Shown here one piece after another: positions 7,534-16,470 of a DNA stretch of 64,000 nt. The stretch lies in the NCBI GenBank assembly GCA_963774305.1, contig CAVZEM010000008.1, forward strand, positions 206,689 to 270,688. The letters run 5' to 3'. A program made the position numbers and the translations under genes. The first letter of the stretch is position 1. Each line of letters opens with the position of its first letter. The DNA is from DASUPK01 sp963774305. GTDB lineage: Bacteria; Actinomycetota; Thermoleophilia; Solirubrobacterales; 70-9. The notes beneath the pieces were generated by a model. That model was not told the origin of the DNA and did no database searches. It saw only the letters and a program-made list of their open reading frames with translations.

Positions 7534-7962
7534 ATGGATAGGTCGATGACGCCCTGGCATCCGATCGCCGATTTGAGCGAGCTGCTCGACCAGGCGATTT
7601 CCCGATTCGGCAACGGCGACGGCTGGAACCCACGGATCGACGTGGTCAAGAAGAACGGCGAGCTCCTCCTGCGAGCCGACCTGCCGGGTGTGAAGCCGGA
7701 CGAGATCAAGGTCGAGGTGGAGGACGGAGTCCTCACCGTCTCGGGTGAGCACGACGAAAAGACCGAGAAGAAGACGGAGCGCTACCTGCGTCGCGAGCGG
7801 AGCTACGGCTCCTTCTCACGCTCAATGGCCCTCCCCGAGGGAGTGGAGTCCGACGACATCAAGGCGACCACGGACAAAGGGGTGCTCGAGCTGAGGATCC
7901 CCATCTCGACACCGAAGGAGAAACCGGCCAAGACCGTCAAGGTGGAGTCGAAGGCCGCGTAG
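7534..7962 (+). CDS. Hsp20/alpha-crystallin family small heat-shock protein
   Basis: A 142-residue holdase chaperone. The alpha-crystallin domain begins at about residue 27 (WNPRIDVVKKNGELLLRADL) and includes PGVKPDEIKVEVEDGVLTV, the RRERSYGSFSRSMALPEGV strand and the ending GVLELRIPI, the G-x-L-x-I-like element used for oligomer contacts. The lysine-rich tail is typical. The ATG at 7534 sits six bases after a near-perfect ribosome site, AAGGAGG (7521-7527), predicting strong expression; the longer reading from 7441 is rejected. Its position just after the two-component pair mirrors the strong DosR control of hspX (acr) in mycobacteria. Confidence 0.95.
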   Translation: MDRSMTPWHPIADLSELLDQAISRFGNGDGWNPRIDVVKKNGELLLRADLPGVKPDEIKVEVEDGVLTVSGEHDEKTEKKTERYLRRERSYGSFSRSMALPEGVESDDIKATTDKGVLELRIPISTPKEKPAKTVKVESKAA

Positions 7963-7994
7963 GTCAACCTGCGGGACTACCCAAGGAGAGCCAG

Positions 7995-8195
7995 ATGTCA
8001 GTAGCGAAAGTGATCGAGATCAACGCGGCCTCGAACGAGAGCTTCGAGGACGCGATCAACGCCGGAATCTCGAAGGCAAGCGAGACGGTTCACAACATCC
8101 GCGGCGCCTGGGTCAAGGAGCAGCAGGTGACCGTCGACGACGGCAAGATCGCCGAGTACCGGGTTGACCTCAAGGTCAGCTTCGTGCTCGACTAG
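7995..8195 (+). CDS. Dodecin family protein
   Basis: A 66-residue protein, MSVAKVIEINAASNESFEDA onwards, with the dodecin pattern KASETVHNIRGAWVKEQQV and the terminal YRVDLKVSFVL strand. Dodecins form hollow 12-subunit spheres that store or buffer flavin (riboflavin/FMN) or coenzyme A. The conserved aromatic that stacks on flavin is probably the Trp in RGAWVKE. A clear AAGGAGAG ribosome site lies ahead of the ATG. It lies 32 bases after hsp20 and next to flavoproteins, so a flavin buffering role under stress is reasonable. Confidence 0.93.
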   Translation: MSVAKVIEINAASNESFEDAINAGISKASETVHNIRGAWVKEQQVTVDDGKIAEYRVDLKVSFVLD

Positions 8196-8204
8196 ATCAG
8201 CCCT

Positions 8205-8432
8205 ATGGAGTTCGATGCATACGACCTCGTTGAGTTGACCGAGTCAGTCGCGGACCATGCAGCCGGCGACAGAGGGACGGTGGTGCTCACCGGACCAGGA
8301 CACGTTCTCGTCGATTTCTCCAGGTCTGATCACCACCAGCCGAACGAGCATGACGCGGTGAATGTGAGGACCGTGTCGCTGCGGCTGATCGAGCGTCGCC
8401 GAGAGCAGCAGCTGCCCGGGGCCCGAAGCTAG
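8205..8432 (+). CDS. DUF4926-like small protein
   Basis: A 75-residue protein: YDLVELTESV, a GDRGTVVLTGPGHVLVDF core and VRTVSLRLIE end. This is the SH3-like beta pattern of the DUF4926 family (YDxVxL ... GxxGTVV ... VEF ... L). Function unknown. It starts ten bases after dodecin and precedes the flavoprotein by nine bases, so it sits in the same transcription unit. Confidence in the gene is good; the family name is moderate. Confidence 0.7.
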   Translation: MEFDAYDLVELTESVADHAAGDRGTVVLTGPGHVLVDFSRSDHHQPNEHDAVNVRTVSLRLIERRREQQLPGARS

Positions 8433-8441
8433 GGCCTCCGA

Positions 8442-9683
8442 ATGCCAGACAGCGATTCCGGACATCCGCGCGCCGTCATCGTCGGCGGCGGCGTTGCCGG
8501 ACTGGAAGCGCTGCTTGCGCTGCATGCCCTCGCCGGCGCGCGCACGGAACTCGTCCTCGTCTCCCCGGATCCGGACTTTCTCTATAAGCCTCTGCTCGTC
8601 GAGGAGCCCTTTGGCCTCGAGCCCGCGGAGCGGCACGAGCTGGCGCCCCTGGCGGCTGAACTGGACGCCAGCTTCATCCTGCAGCGGGTCACGCGGATCG
8701 ACCCGGAGCGTCACCACGTCGAGCTTGCCGACGGCTCGACCATCGACTACGCGTACTTGGTCGTTTGCACCGGCGGGCGGTTCCACCCCGCCCTTGACAG
8801 TGCGACAACGTTTCCATCCCGCGAGCCGTTCCGAATCGACCAGCTCCTCGGCCGCTTCGACGGCGCCCCGCGGACGATTGCCTTCGTGGTCCCGGCGGGT
8901 GTGGCCTGGGCGCTTCCGCTCTACGAGATCGCAATGATGACCGCCCGTCGTATCCGGGAGCTCGGCCTGCACGACACTCAGCTCAGGCTGATCACCCCGG
9001 AGGAGGCACCGCTTGCAATCTTCGGCAGCGCCGCGAGCGACGCCGTAGGCGATTTGCTTGCGGCGCGCGGAATAGAGGTTGAGTCGAGCGCCCACGTCGT
9101 CGCCGAGGAAGACGAGGGGCTCAGTGTCGACCCTGGGAATCGCCCAATCGAGGCCCAGCTGGTCATCGCGCTCCCCGAGATGAGCGGGCCTGAGATCGAC
9201 GGGCTTCCAAGCGACCGGCGCGGATTCATCCCGATCGACGAGCACGCGCGGGTCGTCGGCGTGGAGGACGTCTACGCGGCGGGAGACGCGACGAACTTCC
9301 CGATCAAGCAGGGTGGGCTCGCCACCCAGCAGGCCGATGCCGCGGCCCAGCACATCGCCAGTCGGCTGGGCGCCGAAATCTCCCCCGAGCCCTTTCACCC
9401 GGTGCTGCGCGGCCAGCTGCTCACCGGGGAAGAGTCTCTTCACCTGAGCAGCGACGTGACCGAGGAGGGCGGAGAAGGGATGGTCTCGCCCGACCAGCTT
9501 TGGTGGCCCGCCCACAAGATCAGTGCCCGCTATCTGGCCCCGCTGCTCGAACACGGCGAGGAGGGCTTCGCCGAGCCGGAACCTCCCCGACGTACGCTCG
9601 ACGTCGAGGTCTCGCTCCCCAAGGAATGGCACCGGGAGCCGATGGCGCTTGACCCGCACCACGCCTCGCACATCAGCTCATAG
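8442..9683 (+). CDS. NAD(P)/FAD-dependent oxidoreductase (NDH-2/SQR-like)
   Basis: A 413-residue flavoprotein of the Pyr_redox_2 fold. The FAD Rossmann motif is VIVGGGVAGLEALLAL at residues 8-23, followed by a central NAD(P) region and the second FAD motif VYAAGDATNFPIKQGGLATQ. The C-terminus WWPAHKISARYLAPLL replaces the usual amphipathic membrane helix. I see no pair of catalytic cysteines as in sulfide:quinone reductase, so an NDH-2-like or other disulfide-independent oxidoreductase is more likely. A close paralogue lies at 41775-43139. It is third in the hsp20-dodecin run and may pass electrons to the respiratory chain under stress; partner unknown. Confidence 0.85.
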   Translation: MPDSDSGHPRAVIVGGGVAGLEALLALHALAGARTELVLVSPDPDFLYKPLLVEEPFGLEPAERHELAPLAAELDASFILQRVTRIDPERHHVELADGSTIDYAYLVVCTGGRFHPALDSATTFPSREPFRIDQLLGRFDGAPRTIAFVVPAGVAWALPLYEIAMMTARRIRELGLHDTQLRLITPEEAPLAIFGSAASDAVGDLLAARGIEVESSAHVVAEEDEGLSVDPGNRPIEAQLVIALPEMSGPEIDGLPSDRRGFIPIDEHARVVGVEDVYAAGDATNFPIKQGGLATQQADAAAQHIASRLGAEISPEPFHPVLRGQLLTGEESLHLSSDVTEEGGEGMVSPDQLWWPAHKISARYLAPLLEHGEEGFAEPEPPRRTLDVEVSLPKEWHREPMALDPHHASHISS

Positions 9684-9711
9684 CCCGCACCCCGCTCGAA
9701 AGGAGAAACAC

Positions 9712-10194
9712 GTGACGCCCGACAACCCTTCAGGCGATAGCCCGGTCCTGATCGCCTACGACGGCTCGGATCACGCCAAGGCGGCGATAGCGCAAGCAGG
9801 CGAGCTGCTCCGCACGCCCAGAGCCGCGGTTGTCCTCTCGGTCTTCGAGCCCTTGGGCGGGATCCCCTTCTGGGGAGTTGCATACCCCAGGGTGCCCCCG
9901 AACTTCGTCGAGGAGGTCCAACAGCAGGCAGGCAAGGTCGCCGAGGAGGGCGCGGCCTTGGCGAGGGAGGCCGGCTTCGACGCAGAGGCGGCGGTGGTCG
10001 AAGGCACGCCGGTTTGGCAGGGGATCATCGAGGTGGCGAAGGATCGTGACGCCGGGATGATCGTGATGGGCTCGCACGGGCGAAGTGGGATCAGCTACGT
10101 CGCAATGGGGAGCGTCGCGACCGCTGTGGCGCATCATGCCACCGCCCCGGTCTTGATCTGCCGCCTCGCGAACAGCTTAGGGTCCGCTCGATGA
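9712..10194 (+). CDS. Universal stress protein (UspA family)
   Basis: A 160-residue single Usp domain, starting PVLIAYDGSDHAKAAIAQA and ending with the ATP-binding motif GSHGRSGISYVAMGSV (the G-x2-G-x9-G-S pattern), so ATP binding is expected. The GTG at 9712 is preferred because AAAGGAGAAACAC precedes it and the family N-terminus follows; the open frame from 9523 overlaps the flavoprotein. Its stop overlaps the next Usp start (ATGA). Usp proteins are the most numerous DosR-regulon class (for example Rv2623), which regulate growth arrest through ATP binding. Confidence 0.93.
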   Translation: MTPDNPSGDSPVLIAYDGSDHAKAAIAQAGELLRTPRAAVVLSVFEPLGGIPFWGVAYPRVPPNFVEEVQQQAGKVAEEGAALAREAGFDAEAAVVEGTPVWQGIIEVAKDRDAGMIVMGSHGRSGISYVAMGSVATAVAHHATAPVLICRLANSLGSAR

Positions 10195-10703
10195 GTCCCG
10201 GCTCCGAGAGCTCGGAAACCCGGAAGCGCCCGCTCCTCCTCTGCTACGACGGTTCCCCCGATTCGATCGAGGCGATCGAGCTGGCCGGGGAGCTGATCGG
10301 CGGGGGGCCCGCACTGGTCCTTAACGTCTGGCTGCCGCCCTCCGCCCTGATCTTGGCGGGAAGGATCGTCGCCGACAGCCATCCCCTTGCCCCGGCGATC
10401 GCCGAGTTCGATGACGCAGCGCATGAGGACGCCGAGCGGATTGCGGCTGAGGGCGCCGGAGCGGCCTCAAGGGTTGGATTCGAAGCGACGCCTTTGACCG
10501 AGCGCGCAGGCCATGGGGTCTGGCGGGCGATCGTCCAGGTCGCCGATGAGCACGACGCGCGGGCGGTGATAGTCGGATCCCACGGCCGCTCCGCAGCTGC
10601 TTCAGCCGTGCTCGGCAGCGTCTCCCACGGCGTCGTCAACCACTGCGCTCGGCCGGTCCTGGTGGCGCCGTGCAGCGGCGATCACCTGGATGCGGAGGAC
10701 TGA
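10191..10703 (+). CDS. Universal stress protein (UspA family)
   Basis: A 170-residue Usp paralogue directly coupled (ATGA) to the previous one. It begins KRPLLLCYDGSPDSIEAIEL and carries VGSHGRSAAASAVLGSVSHG, an intact ATP-binding loop. The middle is extended relative to the first copy. Tandem Usp genes often form heterodimers, which is possible here. The YbhN-like membrane protein follows within 20 bases, so all three are likely one transcript. Confidence 0.92.
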   Translation: MSPGSESSETRKRPLLLCYDGSPDSIEAIELAGELIGGGPALVLNVWLPPSALILAGRIVADSHPLAPAIAEFDDAAHEDAERIAAEGAGAASRVGFEATPLTERAGHGVWRAIVQVADEHDARAVIVGSHGRSAAASAVLGSVSHGVVNHCARPVLVAPCSGDHLDAED

Positions 10704-10722
10704 GCGCGGAGCCTCCTCCGGG

Positions 10723-11754
10723 ATGAAAGCCCGGCGTCAGACCGCGCCGATTCCGACCGGAAGGACACTGCTTCTTATCGCCGTCCTGGTCGTCGTCACG
10801 ATCGGGGGGCTGTACGTCCTGTTGCCCGCGCTGGCGGGCTTGAAGAGCACCTGGAGCCGGGTTTCGCAAGGCGACGTCCTTTGGCTGGTCGCCGCCGCCG
10901 GGTTCGAGGCTCTGTCGTTCCTCTCATACATCGTCGCCTTCCGTGGCGTGTTCAGCGGTGGGTCCACCCATATCAGCTGGCGCGACGGCTACCGGATCAC
11001 GATGGCTGGCGTCGTCGCCACGCGGTTGCTCGCGACCGCGGGGGCCGGCGGCATCGTCCTCACCGTCTGGGCGCTTGACCGCGCTGGGATGCCGCGCCGC
11101 GAGATCGCATCAAGGGAGGCAACCTTCCTGGTCCTCCTGTATGGCCTGTACATGACCGCCCTGGTAGTCGTCGGCGTTGGGCTTCGGACCGGTGTCCTGC
11201 CGGGCCCCCAGTCCTTTGGCCTCACGGTCGTTCCGGCACTGTTCGGTGCCGCTGTGATCGCAGTGTCTGTTGCCGCGATGATCTTCGCTGGTGATCTTGA
11301 AAGTGCGGCCGACAGGTTCAAGAGCGCTTCAGGCCAGTTCGCCCGCACAGTCCGGGCCGCCGCCACGGCCCCAGCCACGCTGGCGGCTGGCGTCAAGGGC
11401 ATGCTCTCACTGACGCGGGCGCGCAAGCCGGAGCTGCTGGGCGCGGTCGGATGGTGGGCGTTCGACATAGCCGTGTTGTTCGCCTCTCTCCGCGCCTTTG
11501 GAGGACACCCGGAGTTCTCGATCGTCGTAATGGCCTATTTCGTCGGGATGCTGGCCAACACGCTCCCCGTCCCCGGCGGGATCGGCGCTGTCGATGGCGG
11601 AATGATCGGCGCGCTGATCGGATTCGGCGTGGACGCTGGGCTGGCGATCGTCGCTGTTCTCACCTATCGCCTGTTCTCCTTCTGGCTGCCGATCGTCCCC
11701 GGCGTGATCGCCTACGTCCAGTTGGTCCGGGAGGAACCCGCGCCAAGCGGCTAA
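10723..11754 (+). CDS. YbhN/LPG-synthase-TM-like integral membrane protein
   Basis: A 343-residue polytopic protein with about eight membrane segments (for example LLLIAVLVVVTIGGLYVLL, VVVGVGLRTGV, IVVMAYFVGMLANTLPVPGG). The ending MLANTLPVPGGIGAVDGGMIGALIGFG is the hallmark of the lysylphosphatidylglycerol synthetase transmembrane (UPF0104/YbhN) family. It lacks the cytosolic aminoacyl-transfer domain of MprF, so it is a flippase-like or otherwise uncharacterised member. The ATG at 10723 was chosen; an ATG at 10690 inside the Usp end is an alternative adding 11 residues. It ends 4 bases into the convergent DUF2090 gene. Confidence 0.85.
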   Translation: MKARRQTAPIPTGRTLLLIAVLVVVTIGGLYVLLPALAGLKSTWSRVSQGDVLWLVAAAGFEALSFLSYIVAFRGVFSGGSTHISWRDGYRITMAGVVATRLLATAGAGGIVLTVWALDRAGMPRREIASREATFLVLLYGLYMTALVVVGVGLRTGVLPGPQSFGLTVVPALFGAAVIAVSVAAMIFAGDLESAADRFKSASGQFARTVRAAATAPATLAAGVKGMLSLTRARKPELLGAVGWWAFDIAVLFASLRAFGGHPEFSIVVMAYFVGMLANTLPVPGGIGAVDGGMIGALIGFGVDAGLAIVAVLTYRLFSFWLPIVPGVIAYVQLVREEPAPSG

Positions 11755-12674
11755 GCCGCGGCCGCTATGGCGCCTGTGTACACGTCGATGAAGCGGAGGT
11801 AGTTGTCGGCAATCTGCGAGGCCGCGTCCTCGCGGGAAGAGCTGCCGTCGATCCAGCCCTCGAGCGGATCGCCCCAAATCGATCGACCGATTGCGAACCC
11901 GACGTATCCCTCCACCGGAGCGCCCTGGCGCAGCCAGTGATCGACCTTGTCGTCGTCGGCTCCGCGTCCGAGCACCACGCAGACGACGCCGTCGCGTCCA
12001 CCCGCTCGGCACTGGGCTGCGATTCGCTCGCAGTCCGTCCGCTCGTCAACGCCCTCGATCTTCCAGATGTCGGACTCGACGCCGACGTCCTGCAGCTCGG
12101 CGATCGCGCGGATCATCAGGTCCGGACGGAGTTCGGCGTCGTAGCGGTCCGCATCCCCGTCCACCGCCGCGAGCTGCGCCTCCTCGGCGGGGACCAGCAG
12201 CTCGAAGAGGAGCTTGCGATCGTGCTCATGCAGCCAGTCCGAGAGGCGCTGCAGGCGCTCGGCCTGCCTCTCGTTCATCTCGGTGTCTCCGTCGGGGTTG
12301 TACCGGACGAGGACCTTCGAGAAATCGGGGTCGTAGCGCTCGATGTGGGCGCCGAATTCGTCGCCGTACTCGAAGTCGAACTCCTTCTGGCCGCTCTTCT
12401 CCACCGGCATCGCGAGCTTGATGCCGCGGGCCTTGGCCTGTTGGGGCACCTCCGTCGGGGCCCCGAACTGTTCGTCCACGAGCGCCCCGGTTACCGACGG
12501 ATCGGCGCCACGCGCGAGCGCGACCTCGATCCCTTCGAAGATCAGGAGCTTGCCGTCCGCGAAGCGTTGGTTGTCCTTGGCCGTGGGATCGCCTTCGACA
12601 CCGAACCGCTTCGTGAACGATCCGCGGTGATCGAACGCGAGGATGTAGAGGTTGCCGCTGTAGCCCAGGTCCAT
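11751..12674 (-). CDS. DUF2090 (IolC C-terminal aldolase-like) protein
   Basis: A 307-residue TIM-barrel-like protein starting MDLGYSGNLYILAFDHRGSF. The motifs LAFDHRGS, ALVDEQFGA, LAMPVEKSGQKEFDFEYG, KVLVRYNPDGD, LLFELLVPA and WKIEGV define DUF2090, the domain fused after the kinase in some IolC (myo-inositol catabolism) proteins and related to class I aldolases. The Lys in KVLVRYN or KIEGV could be the Schiff-base residue. Substrate is unknown; a sugar-phosphate aldolase is likely. The ATG at 12674 overlaps no upstream codon but lies only four bases after the protease stop, so co-expression is expected. Longer readings overlap the protease and are rejected. Confidence 0.8.
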   Translation of the reverse strand: MDLGYSGNLYILAFDHRGSFTKRFGVEGDPTAKDNQRFADGKLLIFEGIEVALARGADPSVTGALVDEQFGAPTEVPQQAKARGIKLAMPVEKSGQKEFDFEYGDEFGAHIERYDPDFSKVLVRYNPDGDTEMNERQAERLQRLSDWLHEHDRKLLFELLVPAEEAQLAAVDGDADRYDAELRPDLMIRAIAELQDVGVESDIWKIEGVDERTDCERIAAQCRAGGRDGVVCVVLGRGADDDKVDHWLRQGAPVEGYVGFAIGRSIWGDPLEGWIDGSSSREDAASQIADNYLRFIDVYTGAIAAAA

Positions 12675-12678
12675 GAGC

Positions 12679-13836
12679 TCAGGCAATCCGCTTCGTTCGG
12701 ATTGGTACGACGGACCCGTGATTGTCGAGCATCCGCCGCGCTCGCACGGCGCGCTCGATTGCCGTCGCGGAAAGGATCCCGATCTCGCCATCGTGGCAGC
12801 GGACGACGGCGCGCCGATGCCGCTGGAAGGCGGGGTTGGCAAGCAGCTGTTCGATGGTGACGTCCTCATCGACGAAGATGGACGGGTCACGTTCGGCGAG
12901 ATCGCCGACGCGGCTCCTTTCCCTGCGCTCCGAGGGGAGCGCCTCGACCTGGTCGATGCTGAGCAGGCCCACTGGCTTTCCCCCGTCGACGACTGGAAAG
13001 GCGTGATAACCGAGCAGGGCAAACGAATCGCGCAATGCGTTCGCGACCGTGACGTCCGCATCGAGCGTCGCCGCCGGCACTGCCATGACCCGCCGCAACC
13101 CGAGCCCCTTGAAGGTCGACTGCAGCGCGACGCTTCTCTCCTCCGCCTTCCCCGCCACGATCAGGAAGAGGCCGATCAGGCCGAGCCAGAGAAGCCCTGG
13201 AGCTCCAGCGAAGACGCCGAGAAACCCGAGCGTGACCATGCCGTAGCCGAAGCCGCGCCCAACCCGGGCGGCTCGGGCCGTCGCCCGCTCGAAGCTCCCC
13301 GTTCGCTGCCAGAGGAGGGAGCGCAGTACCCGCCCACCGTCTAGCGGGAACGCCGGCATCATGTTGAAGACGAGGATCGCTGTGTTGATCAGGGCCTGAT
13401 AGGCGAGTAGGGCGATCACGGCATCCGGCGTGGATGAGGGCAGGGCGACTGCGGCCAGCCAGAAGACACCCGCGATCACGACTGTGACGCACGGGCCGGC
13501 GAGTGCGAACCTAAGCTCCTCCTCCGGGCGGTGGGCGGCGCCCTTCATTTTCGCCACCCCACCGAGCAGCCAGAGCTCGATCCCCTCGATCTCAACCCCG
13601 TAGCGGCGTGCTACGACCGCGTGGCCTAGCTCGTGCAGGAGGATGCTGGCGAAGAGGAGCAGCGCGCTCGCCAGGCCGAGCCCGTAGGCGGCAGCCGGTG
13701 CGATCCCGGAGACCTCGTCCGGGTAGTAGGTGCTGCCAAGGGACCAGGTGATCAGCGCGACGATCACCAGCCAAAGCGGATGAATGCTGATCGGAATGCC
13801 CGCGAGCCGGCCGATCTTGAGATCACCGCCGAACAT
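12679..13836 (-). CDS. Site-2 protease family (M50B) with CBS domains
   Basis: A 385-residue intramembrane metalloprotease. The N-terminus IGRLAGIPISIHPLWLVIV and the zinc motif HELGH (residues 68-72) in a membrane helix are joined by NMMPAFPLDGGR (about 158-169) supplying the third zinc ligand. The C-terminal third (from about 245) carries two CBS-like repeats (VMAVPAATLDADVTVANAL..., LAERDPSIFVDEDVTIEQLL), which usually bind adenosine ligands and gate activity. The same architecture occurs in DosR-regulon Rv2625c (Rip3). The ATG at 13836 was chosen because the family N-terminus follows. Likely cleaves a membrane-bound regulator; target unknown. Confidence 0.9.
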   Translation of the reverse strand: MFGGDLKIGRLAGIPISIHPLWLVIVALITWSLGSTYYPDEVSGIAPAAAYGLGLASALLLFASILLHELGHAVVARRYGVEIEGIELWLLGGVAKMKGAAHRPEEELRFALAGPCVTVVIAGVFWLAAVALPSSTPDAVIALLAYQALINTAILVFNMMPAFPLDGGRVLRSLLWQRTGSFERATARAARVGRGFGYGMVTLGFLGVFAGAPGLLWLGLIGLFLIVAGKAEERSVALQSTFKGLGLRRVMAVPAATLDADVTVANALRDSFALLGYHAFPVVDGGKPVGLLSIDQVEALPSERRERSRVGDLAERDPSIFVDEDVTIEQLLANPAFQRHRRAVVRCHDGEIGILSATAIERAVRARRMLDNHGSVVPIRTKRIA

Positions 13837-13881
13837 GCCCCCAGGATATTCCCGCGACCCGTGCCTGGCATCGCCCGCCGC

Positions 13882-13899
13882 CACGGATCGCCATCCGTG
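13882..13899. promoter_or_regulatory. Inverted repeat CACGGAT-4-ATCCGTG in divergent promoter
   Basis: A perfect 7-base inverted repeat with a four-base spacer lies in the 111-base gap between the site-2 protease (reverse) and the P-type ATPase (forward). The half-site CACGGAT also occurs twice ahead of the sensor kinase (5552, 5575). NarL-type regulators bind such spaced inverted heptamers, so it is a candidate operator for the island's regulator. Confidence 0.35.
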
Positions 13900-13947
13900 C
13901 TCACCACCTAGCCAGGCGGTGCCGGCAGCGGTCATCGTGTCCGAGAA

Positions 13948-16470
13948 ATGAGCGGCGGAACGCAGCCCCAGCTCCAGGTCTCCCGAGAGGAGGGCCTGAC
14001 GACGAGCGAAGCCGAGAGCCGGCTGCATCAAGACGGGCCGAATCGGGTGCCCGAGGCGCCGCCGCCCTCGCGTCTCGAGCTGGTGGGCAGGCAGCTCGCG
14101 AATCCAATGGTGGCCCTGCTCGGGGCCGCCGCCGCGGTCTCGCTCGCGATCGGCGAGTGGCTCGACGCCGGGATCATCATCGCGATCGCGCTGGCCAACA
14201 CGGGGCTCGGCTACTTCCAGGAGGGTCGGGCCGAGGGCGCGAGCCGCAGCCTGCGCAGGCTGATGGCCCCGATGGCCACCGTCCTGCGAGATGGCGAGAT
14301 CAGGCGGGTCAGCGCCGAGGGGCTGGTCCGTGGCGACCTGGTGAGGCTCCGCGGAGGCGATCGAGTGCCCGCCGACCTGAGTCTGACCAGCGGCGACGGG
14401 CTCGAGGCGGACGAGTCGGCCGTCACCGGCGAATCGCTGCCCGTCTCAAAGCCGATGGGCTCAACCCTCTACGCGGGTGCGATCGTCACCCGCGGCGCGG
14501 GGGACGCAGTGGTCACGGCAACCGGCAGCGGGACCGAGATCGGCCGCGCCGTGGTGAGCGCCCTGCGGATCCCCAGAACGCCTACGCCGCTGCAGCGGCG
14601 CCTCCAGCGCTTCGCCGGGTTTCTCCTGCGGGCCGCCGTGCTCCTCTGCCTGGCGCTGGCGGGGCTGGCCTGGGCTCAGGGGGAGTCGCTGGCCGACAGC
14701 ATCCTGATCGGGGTCTCGCTGGCGGTCGCCGCGGTCCCGGAGGGGCTTCCCGCCGTGCTCACCATTGCCCTCGCCCTCGGTGTGCAGCGGATGGCGGAGC
14801 GCGGCGCGATCGCGAAGCGGCTGGAGGCGGTCGAGACCCTCGGGTCCGCGACGGTCATCTGCGCGGACAAGACGGGGACGATCACCGAGAACCGAATGAG
14901 CCTCGCCCAGGTGTACCCCTGTGCCCTCGGAGCCGAGGTCGCGCTGGACGACGTGCCGGACACCGAGGCGATCGACGAGCTGCTCACGGCGAGCCTGCTG
15001 GCTTCCGACCAGCTAGTGCGAGCAGCGGACGGGTCCGCCGACGCTTCGGTTGAACCGGTGGAGGCGGCGATCGCGGCGACAGCTGCCGACCACGGGATCG
15101 ACGCCGGGAGGCTGTTCGGCGAAAGGAACGTCGTGGGGATGCAGCCCTTCGACTCGGAGCGGAAGCGGATGAGCGTCACGATCGAATCCGCCGATGGGCG
15201 CATCCTCTTCGCGAAGGGGGCGCCGGAGAAGATGATCGAGCGACTTCTCGACGAACCCGATCGGTCGGACCTCAGGGAGCGGTGCGAGCGCTGGGCCGAG
15301 CAGGGAATGCGCGTGCTGGTCGTCGCCAAGCGGGAGCTGCGTGCAGACGATGACGAGGAGACCGAGCTCACCCCGCTCGGCATTCTCGGAATCCACGATC
15401 CGGCGCGTGCCGGGGTCGCACGAAGCGTCGAGGAAGCGCGAGAGGCCGGAGTGCGCACCGTGATGATCACCGGTGACCATCCGGGAACCGCCCTGGCGAT
15501 CGCACGCGAGACGAGGGTAGTGGAGGACGACGACACGAGCGTGATGACTGGAGCTGAGCTCGACGCGCTCTCGGACCACGAGCTCACGGCACGCAGTTCA
15601 GACGTCCGCGTCTATGCGCGCGTCGTTCCGCGGCACAAGGTCCGCATCGTTGACGCCTTGCGCCGGCGTGGCGAGGTGGTGGCGATGACGGGAGATGGCG
15701 TCAACGACGTCCCCGCTCTGGAGGCGGCCGACATCGGCGTCGCGATGGGCGAGCGTGGCACCGACGCGGCCAGGGCAGCGGCTGACCTGATCCTCACCGA
15801 CGACGACTACTCAACCATCGTCGAAGCGATCCGGCGAGGCCGGTCCATCTACGAGAACGTGCTCCGCTTCGTCAACTTCCTGCTCGCCGCCAACGCTGGC
15901 GAGGTCATGGTCTTCGCGCTTGCGATCGCCCTCGGCCTCGATGCTCCACTGACGGTGGTGCAGATCTTGGTCGTCAACCTGCTCACGGACGGCCTACCGG
16001 CCGTCGCGCTGGCTGTCGATCCTCCCGAGCGAGACGCGATGCAGAGGCCGCCCCGGCCGCCGACGCAGGGGATCCTGGATCCGATCCGCGGGCGTCTGCT
16101 GGTCGGCGGCGTCGCCACCGGCCTCGCAGCCTTCGCCTCCTTCCTGATCGGGGAGTCGGACACCCACGCCACCGGGCAGACGATGGCCTTCGCCACGCTG
16201 GTCTTCGCCCAGCTCGCCTATGTCTTCGCTGTTCGGGGCGCCGACTGGTTCTTCCGGGCAGGGCGAAATGCGGCTCTGCTCGGGGCTGTCGCGCTCTCCG
16301 CGATCCTGCAGGTCGCGATCCTCGCCGTGCCCGCCGTCGCCGGGACCTTCGACGTGGTCGGGCTCTCCCCCAGCCAGGTGGGCTGGGCGCTGGCCCTCGC
16401 GCTAGTTCCCTTCCTCGCCGCCGAGGCGTTCAAGGCGATCATGCGAAATCGGAGCCCGCTCGATGCCTGA
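13948..16470 (+). CDS. P2-type cation-transporting ATPase (Ca2+/Mn2+-like, CtpF-like)
   Basis: An 840-residue P-type ATPase. In order: N-terminal cation_ATPase_N segment, actuator TGES (VTGESLPVSKP), M4 with AAVPEGLPAVLTIALALG, phosphorylation site CADKTGTITENR (Asp307), nucleotide-binding domain, hinge MTGDGVNDVPALEAADIG and M6 with VNLLTDGLPAVALAVDPPE. PEGLP in M4 with the N-x3-D pattern of M6 is typical of P2A pumps for Ca2+ or Mn2+, the group that includes DosR-regulated CtpF (Rv1997). It overlaps the next ATPase by eight bases. Export of divalent cation using ATP is expected; the exact ion is inference. Confidence 0.93.
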   Translation: MSGGTQPQLQVSREEGLTTSEAESRLHQDGPNRVPEAPPPSRLELVGRQLANPMVALLGAAAAVSLAIGEWLDAGIIIAIALANTGLGYFQEGRAEGASRSLRRLMAPMATVLRDGEIRRVSAEGLVRGDLVRLRGGDRVPADLSLTSGDGLEADESAVTGESLPVSKPMGSTLYAGAIVTRGAGDAVVTATGSGTEIGRAVVSALRIPRTPTPLQRRLQRFAGFLLRAAVLLCLALAGLAWAQGESLADSILIGVSLAVAAVPEGLPAVLTIALALGVQRMAERGAIAKRLEAVETLGSATVICADKTGTITENRMSLAQVYPCALGAEVALDDVPDTEAIDELLTASLLASDQLVRAADGSADASVEPVEAAIAATAADHGIDAGRLFGERNVVGMQPFDSERKRMSVTIESADGRILFAKGAPEKMIERLLDEPDRSDLRERCERWAEQGMRVLVVAKRELRADDDEETELTPLGILGIHDPARAGVARSVEEAREAGVRTVMITGDHPGTALAIARETRVVEDDDTSVMTGAELDALSDHELTARSSDVRVYARVVPRHKVRIVDALRRRGEVVAMTGDGVNDVPALEAADIGVAMGERGTDAARAAADLILTDDDYSTIVEAIRRGRSIYENVLRFVNFLLAANAGEVMVFALAIALGLDAPLTVVQILVVNLLTDGLPAVALAVDPPERDAMQRPPRPPTQGILDPIRGRLLVGGVATGLAAFASFLIGESDTHATGQTMAFATLVFAQLAYVFAVRGADWFFRAGRNAALLGAVALSAILQVAILAVPAVAGTFDVVGLSPSQVGWALALALVPFLAAEAFKAIMRNRSPLDA

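Noticed and set aside
8442..9683. Sulfide:quinone oxidoreductase
   Set aside because: The cysteines needed for sulfide oxidation are not visible.
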